64,000 bases of DNA from assembly GCA_035477115.1 (NCBI GenBank), contig DATIKW010000028.1, positions 1 through 64,000 of the forward strand, written 5' to 3'. Shown piece by piece: positions 8,223 through 16,120 of the stretch (position 1 is the stretch's first letter; each line of letters opens with the position of its first letter). This DNA comes from UBA995 sp035477115. GTDB taxonomy: Bacteria; Bacillota; Sulfobacillia; UBA995. Under the pieces are notes generated by a model, which did not search any database, was not told the origin of the DNA, and was given only the letters and a program-made list of their open reading frames with translations. Position numbers and translations under genes: made by a program.

Positions 8223-8732
8223 TTGCCGAGGAGCAGTCCAGAGACACCAGGGGAGTTCAGGGAAAAAGTGGTGTCCATAAACCGAGTGGCCAAGGTAGTA
8301 AAGGGCGGACGCCGCTTCAGCTTCAGTGCGCTCGTAGTGGTGGGAGACGGCGACGGCCAAGTGGGGGCAGGGTTGGGGAAGGCGGCCGAGATCCCCGATG
8401 CCATTGCCAAGGGGATTCAGGATGGGAAGAAGAGCCTCATCCGGGTGGCCCGTGCGGGCGCTACCATCCCGCATGTGGTGACCGGCAAATTCGGCGCCGG
8501 GCGGGTACTCCTCAAGCCGGCATCCCCGGGTACCGGCCTCATCGCCGGCGCGCCGGTACGAGCGGTGATGGAACTGGCAGGCGTTCGGGACGTCTTGACG
8601 AAGTCTTTGGGCTCGTCCAATCCCAACAATGTGGTATACGCAACCCTGGAAGCCCTGCGAATGCTCCGTAGCGCAGAGGAAATCGCGCGGCTGCGCGGTC
8701 GGAAGGCAGAGCCGGCAGCTACGGAGTCCTGA
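8223..8732 (+). CDS. rpsE: 30S ribosomal protein S5
   Basis: Decoding-fidelity protein of the 30S body. The 169-residue product has the double-stranded RNA-binding domain (VVSINRVAKVVKGGRRFSF) and the C-terminal domain with KSLGSSNPNNVVYATLEAL. TTG at 8223 is chosen because AAGGAGG (8206-8212) is ten bases upstream; the open frame further back overlaps rplR. Next gene is rpmD. Confidence 0.95.
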   Translation: MPRSSPETPGEFREKVVSINRVAKVVKGGRRFSFSALVVVGDGDGQVGAGLGKAAEIPDAIAKGIQDGKKSLIRVARAGATIPHVVTGKFGAGRVLLKPASPGTGLIAGAPVRAVMELAGVRDVLTKSLGSSNPNNVVYATLEALRMLRSAEEIARLRGRKAEPAATES

Positions 8733-8758
8733 ATGCGGTTTCGGGGAGGGATCGAGTT

Positions 8759-9283
8759 ATGAAGTCCCGCGTGAAGGTCACCTGTGTCCGAAGCGGGGTC
8801 AGAACGTCCCTGAGACACCGCAGGACCCTGCGGGCGCTCGGGCTGAGAAAACTGGGACAATCGATGCTGCATGTCGACTGTCCCTCACTCCGTGGCATGC
8901 TCCGCCTGGTGGCCCATCTGGTGAGTGTGGAGGAAGTCGCCAGAGCTGACGGCGGCGAGGCGATGGCGTCTCCGACCTCGGTGGCGGCGGTCGAACGCTC
9001 GTCTGGTGGCAAGGCGGGCGCACCACGGGCCAAACGTACCGCATCCAAGCCGGCGTCGACCGAGACGATACCGGCCGGTGAAGGCGGCCGTCCGGACTCG
9101 GCACCGGAAGCGGAGGCCAAACCCACGGCAACCCGCAAGCGCGCGACCGGCAAGGCCGGGGCGAAAGCCGGCCAGGCGACTCCGGATGAAGCCCGTGCAT
9201 CTTCGGCCGGAGCCGCGGCTGCAGAAGCGCCGCCAGCACCGAAGCCGGCCGCCAGACGCAAGAAGAAGACCGAGGATAGCTGA
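8759..9283 (+). CDS. rpmD: 50S ribosomal protein L30 with long basic C-terminal extension
   Basis: Residues 1-62 form a recognisable L30 (MKSRVKVTCVRSGVRTSLRHRRTLRALGLRKLG in consecutive segments), in the normal place between rpsE and rplO. Bacterial L30 is about 60 residues, but this frame continues without a stop to 174 residues. The added ~110 residues are low-complexity, rich in Ala, Lys, Pro, Thr and Glu, with repeated KR/RK and AKPT-like patches, resembling histone H1-like or AlgP-type tails, and end RRKKKTEDS. The extension keeps an open reading frame right up to the ribosome-binding site of rplO. The tail's role is unknown; rRNA or polyphosphate/nucleic-acid contact is only a guess. 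Confidence 0.88.
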   Translation: MKSRVKVTCVRSGVRTSLRHRRTLRALGLRKLGQSMLHVDCPSLRGMLRLVAHLVSVEEVARADGGEAMASPTSVAAVERSSGGKAGAPRAKRTASKPASTETIPAGEGGRPDSAPEAEAKPTATRKRATGKAGAKAGQATPDEARASSAGAAAAEAPPAPKPAARRKKKTEDS

Positions 9284-9306
9284 AGCAGCCCAGGAGGTGC
9301 GTGCGG

Positions 9307-9753
9307 GTGTTGTTACACGAGATCAAGCCGGCGCCCGGGTCGAGGAAGGCCCGCAAGCGAGTTGGGCGGGGTACGGGCTCTGGGCACGGTAAGACCTCCG
9401 GGCGCGGCCACAAGGGCCAGAAAGCCAGAGCGGGCGGCGGCAAGGGCCCCGGGTTCGAGGGAGGCCAGATGCCGCTGCAGCGCCGTTCACCAAAGCGAGG
9501 CTTCCACAACCCCTTCCGGCAGGTGTTTGACGTGGTCAACGTCGGCAGGCTGAGTTGTTTCGACGCGGGCAGCGAGGTGACGCCGGATAGCCTGGCCGCG
9601 GAGCGGCTGGTGTCCGGACCGGAGAGCAGGGTGAAAATCCTGGGGGCGGGGGAGATCGACCGCCCGCTCGTAGTCAGGGCTCATCACTTCTCCGCCGGAG
9701 CCGCCCGTAAGATCGAGGAGGCCGGAGGGAAAGCCGAGGTGATCGGCAGTTGA
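9307..9753 (+). CDS. rplO: 50S ribosomal protein L15
   Basis: Late-assembly protein with a long Gly/Arg-rich extension. The 148-residue product starts MLLHEIKPAPGSRK, contains KRVGRGTGSGHGKTSGRGHKG in overlapping segments and GFEGGQMPLQRRSPKRGF. GTG at 9307 is preferred over GTG 9301 because AGGAGGTG (9292-9299) would otherwise abut the start. The stop overlaps the secY start (TTGA). Confidence 0.95.
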   Translation: MLLHEIKPAPGSRKARKRVGRGTGSGHGKTSGRGHKGQKARAGGGKGPGFEGGQMPLQRRSPKRGFHNPFRQVFDVVNVGRLSCFDAGSEVTPDSLAAERLVSGPESRVKILGAGEIDRPLVVRAHHFSAGAARKIEEAGGKAEVIGS

Positions 9754-11012
9754 GGTTCCTGGAGACGCTACGGAGCGCGTTCCGAATCGGCGACCTTCGC
9801 CGGCGGATCTTTTTCACCTTGTGGATGTTCGTGGTCTTCCGGATCGGCGTCCACATCTCCGTTCCCGGTGTGGATAGCGAGGCCATCGCCGAACTGATAG
9901 CCGAAGGGACGTTGCTCGGTCTGCTCGACCTGTTCTCCGGAGGAGCCCTGAAAGCGTTCTCCGTCTTTGCGATGAGCATAACTCCATACATCAACGCGTC
10001 AATCATCATGCAATTACTGACCGTGGTCATCCCCAGCCTGGAGCAATTGGCGAAGGAGGGGGACGAGGGACGGAGGAAGATAACTCAGTACACGCGCTAC
10101 GGCACGGTCGTACTTGCCCTCATCCAGGCGTTCGGCATGTCCTACGGTCTCCGTCATGCCATCATCAACCCAGGCTTCTTGAGCATTTCCCTGGTAGCCC
10201 TTGCCCTCACCGCGGGGACCGTGTTTCTCATGTGGCTTGGTGAGCAGATCACCGAACGAGGGATCGGCAACGGCATTTCCCTGATCATATTTGCCGGCAT
10301 TGTGTCGCGTACGCCCGAGGGCCTGGTCAACCTCTGGACCTATTTGACGGCAGGGGTGCTCAACATCTTCAATCTGTCGCTCCTGGCCATCGTAGCGCTC
10401 GCGGCCATCGGTGCAGTGGTCCTGGTGCAAGAAGGGCAGCGGCGGGTTCCCGTCCAGTATGCCAAGCGGGTCAAGGGTCGCCGGCTGTATGGAGGGCAGA
10501 CCACCCACATCCCCATCCGGATCAACTCGGCCGGGGTCATCCCCGTGATCTTCGCCACCTCCGTGCTGGCCTTTCCGGCCACAATCGCCCAGTTCATCCC
10601 GCACCCCTGGGCCCAGGCAGTGGCGGCTGCCTTGGACTTCCGCAGTGTCCTGTACATCAGCCTGAACGTGATACTGATCGTCTTCTTCACCTACTTCTAT
10701 ACGGCTATCACTTTCAATCCGGTCAACGTCGCCAACGACTTGAAGAAGTGGGGCGGGTTCGTGCCAGGCCTGCGGCCTGGCCGGCCCACCGCCGACCACC
10801 TGCAACGGGTCCTGTACCGGATCACGGTGATCGGCGCGATCTTCCTGGCTTTCGTGGCGGCGGTCATGCCGGTGGGGGTGGCCGAGGTGACCGGGGTCAA
10901 CATCTACTTTGGGGGCACGGCACTGCTGATCCTGGTGGGAGTAGCCTTGGAGACCATGAAGCAGATTGAAGTCCACCTGATCATGCGTCATTACCAGGGA
11001 TTCATGCGGTGA
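9750..11012 (+). CDS. secY: Protein translocase subunit SecY
   Basis: Pore-forming subunit of the SecYEG channel in the cytoplasmic membrane. The 420-residue product has about ten hydrophobic segments, the motif PGVDSEAIAEL after TM1, the plug/TM2 region FSVFAMSITPYINASIIMQLL, and the cytosolic loop GQRRVPVQYAKRVKGR. TTG start at 9750 overlaps the rplO stop; its TGA overlaps the adk GTG, so translation is coupled across rplO-secY-adk. Confidence 0.97.
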   Translation: MRFLETLRSAFRIGDLRRRIFFTLWMFVVFRIGVHISVPGVDSEAIAELIAEGTLLGLLDLFSGGALKAFSVFAMSITPYINASIIMQLLTVVIPSLEQLAKEGDEGRRKITQYTRYGTVVLALIQAFGMSYGLRHAIINPGFLSISLVALALTAGTVFLMWLGEQITERGIGNGISLIIFAGIVSRTPEGLVNLWTYLTAGVLNIFNLSLLAIVALAAIGAVVLVQEGQRRVPVQYAKRVKGRRLYGGQTTHIPIRINSAGVIPVIFATSVLAFPATIAQFIPHPWAQAVAAALDFRSVLYISLNVILIVFFTYFYTAITFNPVNVANDLKKWGGFVPGLRPGRPTADHLQRVLYRITVIGAIFLAFVAAVMPVGVAEVTGVNIYFGGTALLILVGVALETMKQIEVHLIMRHYQGFMR

Positions 11013-11677
11013 TGGAGGCCATGCGCATCATCCTCTTGGGCGCCCCCGGCTCGGGAAAGGGCACCCAGGCCAGGCGACTGGCCAGGGAGTTCAAGATTGC
11101 CCACATCGCGACGGGGGATATCCTGCGACGGGCCGTGGAGGCGGGAAGCGCGCTCGGCCGTGAGGTTGCGGCAGTCATGAATCAGGGCGGCCTCGTCCCC
11201 GATACGGTCATGGTCGACCTGATTGCTGACCGAATTGTCCAACCGGATGCTGCGCGCGGCTTCGTACTGGATGGCTTCCCCCGGACCGTTGATCAGGCAA
11301 TGGCTCTGGAGAAACTGCTAGATCGGATGAACCTTTCGATCGACCACGTGTTCCACTTGAACGTGCCGGAGGAAGACCTCGTGAAGCGGTCGGTCGGGCG
11401 CAGGGTCTGCAGTCAGTGCGGGAGGAACTACCACCTTGCCGGGGCGGTGCCCCGTCATCCGGGCCGCTGCGACGAGTGCGGCGGCGAACTCCGCGAACGG
11501 GATGACGATGGGGAAGCCACCGTCCGTAGACGGCTTGAGGTGTATGAGGACTCTACGCGTCCCCTGGCGGATTACTACGGGGCTTCCGGCGTCCTCAGGG
11601 AAGTCGACGGTACGCCCGCCCCCGATGTGGTCTACCACTCGGTTACGGGGTGGTTACGGGGCGCCGGCCGGCGGTGA
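11009..11677 (+). CDS. adk: Adenylate kinase
   Basis: Catalyses ATP + AMP = 2 ADP. 222 residues with the P-loop GAPGSGKGT (11-19), the AMP-binding ATGDILR and GFVLDGFPRT motifs, and a zinc-type LID containing CSQC and CDEC pairs, as in Gram-positive long-form enzymes. GTG 11009 overlaps the secY stop (GTGA); ATG 11012 and ATG 11021 are alternative starts, the last giving MRIILLGAPGSG. Classic secY-adk-map arrangement. Confidence 0.96.
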   Translation: MMEAMRIILLGAPGSGKGTQARRLAREFKIAHIATGDILRRAVEAGSALGREVAAVMNQGGLVPDTVMVDLIADRIVQPDAARGFVLDGFPRTVDQAMALEKLLDRMNLSIDHVFHLNVPEEDLVKRSVGRRVCSQCGRNYHLAGAVPRHPGRCDECGGELRERDDDGEATVRRRLEVYEDSTRPLADYYGASGVLREVDGTPAPDVVYHSVTGWLRGAGRR

Positions 11678-12432
11678 TACCCTTGAAGAGTCCCGCCGAA
11701 CTTGAACTCATGCGAGAGGCAGGACGGCTGGTTGCCGGCTGCCTGGCCGAGTTGTGCAGCCGGGTGTCGCCGGGCGTGAGGACCATCGAACTCGATCGAG
11801 CGGCGGAACGGTTTATCCGCCGCTCAGGCGGAAAGCCGGCTTTCAAGGGGTACCGCGGCTACCCTGCATCGATCTGCGTGTCGGTCAACTCGCAGGTGGT
11901 ACACGGCATTCCCGGACCGCTCCGGCTGGCCGACGGGGACATCGTTAGCCTTGATGTGGGCGTTGCCCTGGACGGATATCATGCGGACGCGGCCACTACC
12001 GTGTTCGCGGGTACGGCCAGCGCCTCGGCGAAGCGGCTGGTAGCCGTGGCTGAAGAGGCTCTGGCCAGGGCGATTGGCTCCGTGCAATTGGGCTGCCGGA
12101 TGAGCGACATCTCGCATGCCATCCAGATGTACGTGGAGGGAGCGGGCTTCGCCGTCGTGAGAGAGTATGGGGGACATGGCATCGGCCGGGATATGCACGA
12201 GGAACCGCAGATTCCCAATTTCGGCCTGCCGGCGTGCGGCCCCCTGCTGCGTCAAGGCATGGTCTTCGCCCTCGAACCCATGGTGAACGCCGGGGGTGCG
12301 GAGGTCCGGCTGCTGGAGGATGGATGGACGGTGGTCACGGCAGACGGTAGTCTATCAGCCCACTTTGAGCACACGGTGGCCGTGACGGCAGATGGCCCTG
12401 AGATCCTCACCCTGGCTCTCGATCATGTATGA
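11674..12432 (+). CDS. map: Methionine aminopeptidase, type I
   Basis: Removes the initiator methionine from nascent proteins. The 252-residue product begins MIPLKSPAELELMREAG and shows the five metal ligands of the pita-bread fold: two Asp in DVGVALDGYHADAA, His in GGHGIGRDMHEEP, Glu in ALEPMV and Glu in HFEHTVAV. GTG 11674 overlaps the adk stop (GTGA). The in-frame GTG 11650 would lie inside adk. Confidence 0.96.
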   Translation: MIPLKSPAELELMREAGRLVAGCLAELCSRVSPGVRTIELDRAAERFIRRSGGKPAFKGYRGYPASICVSVNSQVVHGIPGPLRLADGDIVSLDVGVALDGYHADAATTVFAGTASASAKRLVAVAEEALARAIGSVQLGCRMSDISHAIQMYVEGAGFAVVREYGGHGIGRDMHEEPQIPNFGLPACGPLLRQGMVFALEPMVNAGGAEVRLLEDGWTVVTADGSLSAHFEHTVAVTADGPEILTLALDHV

Positions 12433-12439
12433 TCGACTA

Positions 12440-12448
12440 TGATATAAT
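12440..12448 (+). promoter_or_regulatory. Extended -10 promoter candidate before the KOW gene and infA
   Basis: The 70-base gap after map holds TGATATAAT (12440-12448), a perfect TATAAT with the TGn extension of extended -10 promoters. No good -35 box is seen at the proper distance, as is usual for this class. It would start transcription about 12455, leaving a roughly 48-base leader before the KOW gene, and could supply the infA-rpmJ-rpsM-rpoA-rplQ genes independently of the upstream ribosomal operon. Confidence 0.6.
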
Positions 12449-12502
12449 AACATTTAGCGTTCCTCGGGCCGTTCAGGCCTGGCGGAGGAGGTCGGCAAGG
12501 GG

Positions 12503-12796
12503 TTGCCCAGGGCAGTTCCGGAGGTCCGCCCCGGACAACTGGTCCGTTCCCGGGCCGGCCGGGATCGCGGGTCGATCTATGTGGTAACCAGGGTGCTCAA
12601 TGGGCGCACGGTGTTGGTGGCTGATGGAGGGAGTCGCACGGTCGCTGCTCCCAAGCGAAAGAACGTCCGCCACCTGATCCTGCATCAGGCGGAGGCCTCG
12701 GAGGAGTTGTGCGGTCGGCTGGTCCGAGGCGAGAGGGTGGATGACGGCGAAATCCGCCAGGCCATCGGGATGCTGGGGGGCAACGGAGAAGGGTGA
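12503..12796 (+). CDS. KOW-domain RNA-binding protein (L14e-like)
   Basis: 97 residues. The N-terminal half (about 8-55) is a KOW-type SH3 barrel with GQLVRSRAGRDRGSIYVV and an APKRKNVRHL segment, as in the archaeal-like L14e/L6e/L27e family found in many Bacillota between map and infA. The location is exactly that conserved slot. TTG at 12503 follows GCGGAGGAGG (12482-12491), slightly distant. The role is unproven; association with the ribosome is inferred from the domain and the locus. Confidence 0.85.
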   Translation: MPRAVPEVRPGQLVRSRAGRDRGSIYVVTRVLNGRTVLVADGGSRTVAAPKRKNVRHLILHQAEASEELCGRLVRGERVDDGEIRQAIGMLGGNGEG

Positions 12797-12839
12797 CACG
12801 GGTTAGAGTATCAGTGATACCGGGGAGGCACCGCCGCGC

Positions 12840-13058
12840 ATGGCGAAGGAAGATGTGATTGAGGTAGAAGGCAAGGTGGTCGAACCGCTCCCCAATGCCA
12901 TGTTCAGGGTGGAACTCCAGAATGGCCACCGAGTTCTCGCCCACATTTCGGGGAAGATCCGGATGAACTTCATCCGCATCCTGCCCGGCGACCGAGTGCT
13001 GGTGGAATTGTCTCCATATGACCTCACCCGGGGCCGAATCGTGTATCGATACAAGTGA
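12840..13058 (+). CDS. infA: Translation initiation factor IF-1
   Basis: 72-residue OB-fold protein that binds the 30S A-site during initiation. MAKEDVIEVEGKVVEPLPNA, FRVELQNGHRVLAHISGKIR and RILPGDRV are all diagnostic, and the length is exactly that of Bacillus IF-1. ATG at 12840 follows GGGGAGG (12822-12828). Followed by rpmJ, as in most Bacillota. Confidence 0.98.
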   Translation: MAKEDVIEVEGKVVEPLPNAMFRVELQNGHRVLAHISGKIRMNFIRILPGDRVLVELSPYDLTRGRIVYRYK

Positions 13059-13096
13059 TTGGGCTCCGGTTGCGATGCAGAGGGGGCTTGAGGCCA

Positions 13097-13210
13097 GTGA
13101 AGGTACGGCCTTCTGTCAAACGGCTGTGTGACAAGTGCAAGATAGTGCGGCGAAACGGCGTGGTCCGGGTTATCTGCGAGAATCCAAAGCATAAGCAGCG
13201 GCAAGGATAG
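13097..13210 (+). CDS. rpmJ: 50S ribosomal protein L36
   Basis: 37-residue zinc-ribbon protein: begins MKVRPSVKRLCDKCKIVRR and ends with the CENPKHKQRQG segment, so the CxxC...C...H zinc ligands (Cys11, Cys14, Cys27, His32) are all present. GTG start at 13097, about ten bases after AGAGGGGG (13079-13086); stop TAG at 13208-13210. Lies between infA and rpsM as expected. Confidence 0.96.
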   Translation: MKVRPSVKRLCDKCKIVRRNGVVRVICENPKHKQRQG

Positions 13211-13223
13211 GGGGTCGCGGGGA

Positions 13224-13595
13224 TTGGCACGAATAGCCGGTGTCGACCTGCCCCGGGAAAAGCGCGTCGAGGTGGCGCTGACTTACATCTATGGACTTGG
13301 CCCCAGCAGGGCCAGGCAAGTTCTGGCCACGGCTCGCGTGAGTCCTGATACCCGGGTGAGGAGCCTCACCGAGGAGGAGACAAGTCGCCTCCGAGAGGCA
13401 ATTGATCGTAGTCACAAGGTAGAGGGTGACCTCCAACGCGAGGTCCAGATGAACATCAAGCGCTTGATCGACATCGGCTGCTATCGCGGTATCAGGCACC
13501 GGAGGGGCTTGCCGGTACGGGGACAGCGAACCCGAACCAATGCTCGCACCCGTAAGGGACCTCGCAAGACCGTAGGAGTGCGCAGGAAGAAGTGA
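13224..13595 (+). CDS. rpsM: 30S ribosomal protein S13
   Basis: 30S head protein contacting P-site tRNA and the 50S subunit. The 123-residue product begins MARIAGVDLPREKRVEVALTY in overlapping segments and ends with RGLPVRGQRTRTNARTRKGP and a basic tail. TTG start at 13224 after GGGGGTCGCGGGG, a weak ribosome-binding site. Standard alpha-operon position. Confidence 0.96.
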   Translation: MARIAGVDLPREKRVEVALTYIYGLGPSRARQVLATARVSPDTRVRSLTEEETSRLREAIDRSHKVEGDLQREVQMNIKRLIDIGCYRGIRHRRGLPVRGQRTRTNARTRKGPRKTVGVRRKK

Positions 13596-13624
13596 TCCCC
13601 TCGCGGGAGAGGAGTTGAAGTGGC

Positions 13625-14017
13625 ATGCCCCCCAGAAGAGGGGCCAAAGTTCGGCGTAAGGAGCGCAGACTGGTCGACCGGGGAGTCGCCCATATCCAGT
13701 CGACTTTCAACAACACGATCGTAACCATAACCGACCCAGCGGGGAATACGATTGCCTGGGCGTCAGCCGGCGTCCTCGGTTTCAAGGGTTCCAAGAAGAG
13801 CACGCCGTTTGCCGCGCAACTCGCCGCGGAGCGCGCAGCCAGGGAAGCGATGGAACACGGCATGCGCGAAGTCGAAGTGCTCGTCAAGGGTCCGGGTTCC
13901 GGGCGAGAGGCGGCCATCCGCTCCCTCCAGGTTTCCGGGCTGGAGGTCAATGTGATCAAGGACGTGACCCCCATCCCCCATAACGGGTGCCGCCCCCCCA
14001 AACGGCGCCGGGTCTAG
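13625..14017 (+). CDS. rpsK: 30S ribosomal protein S11
   Basis: Platform protein at the mRNA exit. The 130-residue product has AHIQSTFNNTIVTITDPAGN, GFKGSKKSTPFAAQLAAE and the ending VTPIPHNGCRPPKRRRV, all S11 hallmarks. ATG at 13625 after GGAGAGGAG (13606-13614). Followed by rpsD and rpoA. Confidence 0.97.
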   Translation: MPPRRGAKVRRKERRLVDRGVAHIQSTFNNTIVTITDPAGNTIAWASAGVLGFKGSKKSTPFAAQLAAERAAREAMEHGMREVEVLVKGPGSGREAAIRSLQVSGLEVNVIKDVTPIPHNGCRPPKRRRV

Positions 14018-14044
14018 GTAGGTGTCTCATCAGGAGGTGTTACC

Positions 14045-14680
14045 GTGGCGAGATATACGGGCCCTGTATGCCGTCTATGCCGGCGAGAAGGCCTGAAACT
14101 GAATCTCAAGGGTGAGCGCTGCTTCAGCCCCAAGTGCCCGGTCGAAAAAGGCTCGGGCCCACCAGGCATGCGTGGCTCGAAAGCTCCCTCGCGACGCAAG
14201 CCGACGGAATATGCTATGCAGCTGCGAGAGAAGCAGAAGACCAGGCGGATCTACGGGGTGCTGGAGCGTCAATTCCGCCGCTATTACCACCGGGCAGCCG
14301 CTGCCAAGGGGATAACCGGGGAGTACCTGTTGCAGCTCTTGGAGCGTCGACTCGATAATGTAGTGTATCGGATGGGCCTGGCGACTTCTCGGAGAGACGC
14401 CCGCCAGCTCGTGCGACACGGCCACTTCCTTGTCAACGGCCGCCGCGTCGATATTCCCTCTTACCTGGTGGTGCAAGGTGACGCGGTCAGCGTGCATCCA
14501 GGAAGCCTGAAGTCGCCTCGTCTGAAGCGGCTGCTGGAATCAGCGGCGTTGCGTTTGGTTCCCGGCTGGCTCGAGATCGATCTGCAGCAAGCGCTGGGTC
14601 GGGTAGCGCGCCTGCCCGAACGGGAAGATATCGACGTTCCCGTCGAGGAGCGGATGATAATCGAGAGGTATTCCCGGTAG
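14045..14680 (+). CDS. rpsD: 30S ribosomal protein S4, zinc-binding form
   Basis: Primary 16S rRNA binder and assembly nucleator. 211 residues; the N-terminus keeps four cysteines (9, 12, 26, 31) of the C+ zinc-binding variant, followed by RRIYGVLERQFRRYY and the S4 RNA-binding domain LERRLDNVVYRMGLATSRRDARQL in overlapping segments. GTG at 14045 after AGGAGGTG (14032-14039). The placement of rpsD within the operon next to rpoA (not free-standing as in Bacillus) is common in Clostridia-like lineages. Confidence 0.97.
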   Translation: MARYTGPVCRLCRREGLKLNLKGERCFSPKCPVEKGSGPPGMRGSKAPSRRKPTEYAMQLREKQKTRRIYGVLERQFRRYYHRAAAAKGITGEYLLQLLERRLDNVVYRMGLATSRRDARQLVRHGHFLVNGRRVDIPSYLVVQGDAVSVHPGSLKSPRLKRLLESAALRLVPGWLEIDLQQALGRVARLPEREDIDVPVEERMIIERYSR

Positions 14681-14744
14681 TTGACTTCGACGGGCGCGGC
14701 ATGACTGGCAACCCGAACCTTCGCGCCGGGAGGGACGTTTGCGC

Positions 14745-15686
14745 ATGGTGGGTATCCAACTGCCCCGGGTTGAGTGTGAAGAGATGGTCCGCGACCAGGG
14801 TCGCTTTGTTATGGAGCCCCTGCAACGGGGATATGGGACTACGCTTGGCAATGCGCTGCGGCGCGTCCTCCTATCCTCACTGCCCGGGGCGGCCGTGACT
14901 TCGGTGAGGATTGATGGGGTATTGCACGAGTTCTCCACCATCCCCGGGGTGGTGGAAGACACGACCGATATCATCCTGGCAATCAAGAGGTTGGCAATCC
15001 GGCTCGAGGGCGATGAACCCCGGGTGATTCGCCTCGACGTTCAGGGCGAGCGCGAGGTCACGGCTGGGGATATCCTGTGCGTCCCCGAGGTGGAGATTGC
15101 CAACCCCGATCTGAAACTGGCGACTATGGCGGATTCCGCCCGACTGGTCATGGAGATGACGGTCGAGCGCGGACGCGGCTACGTCACCGCCGAACGCAAC
15201 AAGCGGCCGGACCAGCCGATCGGCGTCATAGCCATAGATTCGATTTTCACCCCCATCCGCAAGGTTAGCTACATTGTGGAAGACACTCGGTCGGGTGAGG
15301 ATTCCCATTGTGATCGCCTGACGCTATCGGTATGGACGAACGGTACCGTGAGACCGGATGAGGCGGTGAGCGCCGCCGCACGACTCTTGAGCGAGCACTT
15401 CACCCTGTTCCAGCAGCTCACCGAACATGCGAGTGCGACCGAGCCTGCGGGAACACGGTCGGAAGATGCTCGGAACCGGACCGTCGATCGGCCGATCGAG
15501 GAACTCGAGTTGTCGGTTCGCGCCTACAACTGTCTGAAGCGGGCGGGCATCAACACCATTGACGAACTCGTACACCGGACCGAGATGGAAATGATGAAGG
15601 TGCGCAATCTGGGCAAGAAGTCGCTGGACGAGGTCAAGCAGAAGCTCGGCGCCCTGGACCTGTCGCTGAGGCAGCAAGAGGAGTAG
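14745..15686 (+). CDS. rpoA: DNA-directed RNA polymerase subunit alpha
   Basis: Scaffold for RNA polymerase assembly. 313 residues from ATG 14745: N-terminal dimerisation domain with FVMEPLQRGYGTTLGNALRR and VLHEFSTIPGVVEDTTDI, a linker, then the C-terminal DNA/activator-binding domain (about 245-313) with LSVRAYNCLKRAGINTIDEL and NLGKKSLDEVKQKL. GGGAGGGA (14728-14735) is nine bases from the ATG; an in-frame TTG at 14739 is the alternative. Between rpsD and rplQ. Confidence 0.97.
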   Translation: MVGIQLPRVECEEMVRDQGRFVMEPLQRGYGTTLGNALRRVLLSSLPGAAVTSVRIDGVLHEFSTIPGVVEDTTDIILAIKRLAIRLEGDEPRVIRLDVQGEREVTAGDILCVPEVEIANPDLKLATMADSARLVMEMTVERGRGYVTAERNKRPDQPIGVIAIDSIFTPIRKVSYIVEDTRSGEDSHCDRLTLSVWTNGTVRPDEAVSAAARLLSEHFTLFQQLTEHASATEPAGTRSEDARNRTVDRPIEELELSVRAYNCLKRAGINTIDELVHRTEMEMMKVRNLGKKSLDEVKQKLGALDLSLRQQEE

Positions 15687-15709
15687 CCGAGGAGGGCGGA
15701 GGGACACGC

Positions 15710-16048
15710 GTGAAACAGAGGAAACTCGGCATGGTCACGGCACATCGCCAGGCAGTACTTCGCTCGATGGTGACCTCCTTTTTGGCTCATGAACGGGTGG
15801 AGACCACGGAGGCACGGGCTCGGGAGGTCAGCCGGATGGCCGAGCGCCTGATCACGCTGGCCCGCCGGGGCGATCTTCATGCTCGGCGCCGGGCAATGCG
15901 AGTAATCACCGACGAGGATGTGGCCAAGAAGCTGTTCGATACCATAGCTCCGCGTTACGCCAGCCGGCCCGGAGGTTACACCCGCATCTATCGCACGGGC
16001 ACCCGAAGGGGAGATGGAGCGCCCCTGGTGTCCTTGGAACTGACCTGA
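15710..16048 (+). CDS. rplQ: 50S ribosomal protein L17
   Basis: 112-residue large-subunit protein near the tunnel exit. Begins MKQRKLGMVTAHRQAVLRSM and has ERVETTEARAREVSRMAERLITLAR in overlapping segments, with GGYTRIYRTGTRRGDGAPLV near the end. GTG at 15710; GAGGAGGGCGGAGGG at 15690-15704. Last ribosomal gene of the super-operon, followed by the ECF transporter genes. Confidence 0.96.
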   Translation: MKQRKLGMVTAHRQAVLRSMVTSFLAHERVETTEARAREVSRMAERLITLARRGDLHARRRAMRVITDEDVAKKLFDTIAPRYASRPGGYTRIYRTGTRRGDGAPLVSLELT

Positions 16049-16120
16049 CCCGTGGACGGCGCGGGATCCCCATCGGGCGGGGGCGGTGTCCCTCCGCCCG
16101 AGCGTCCTTCCGAGGTTGGC

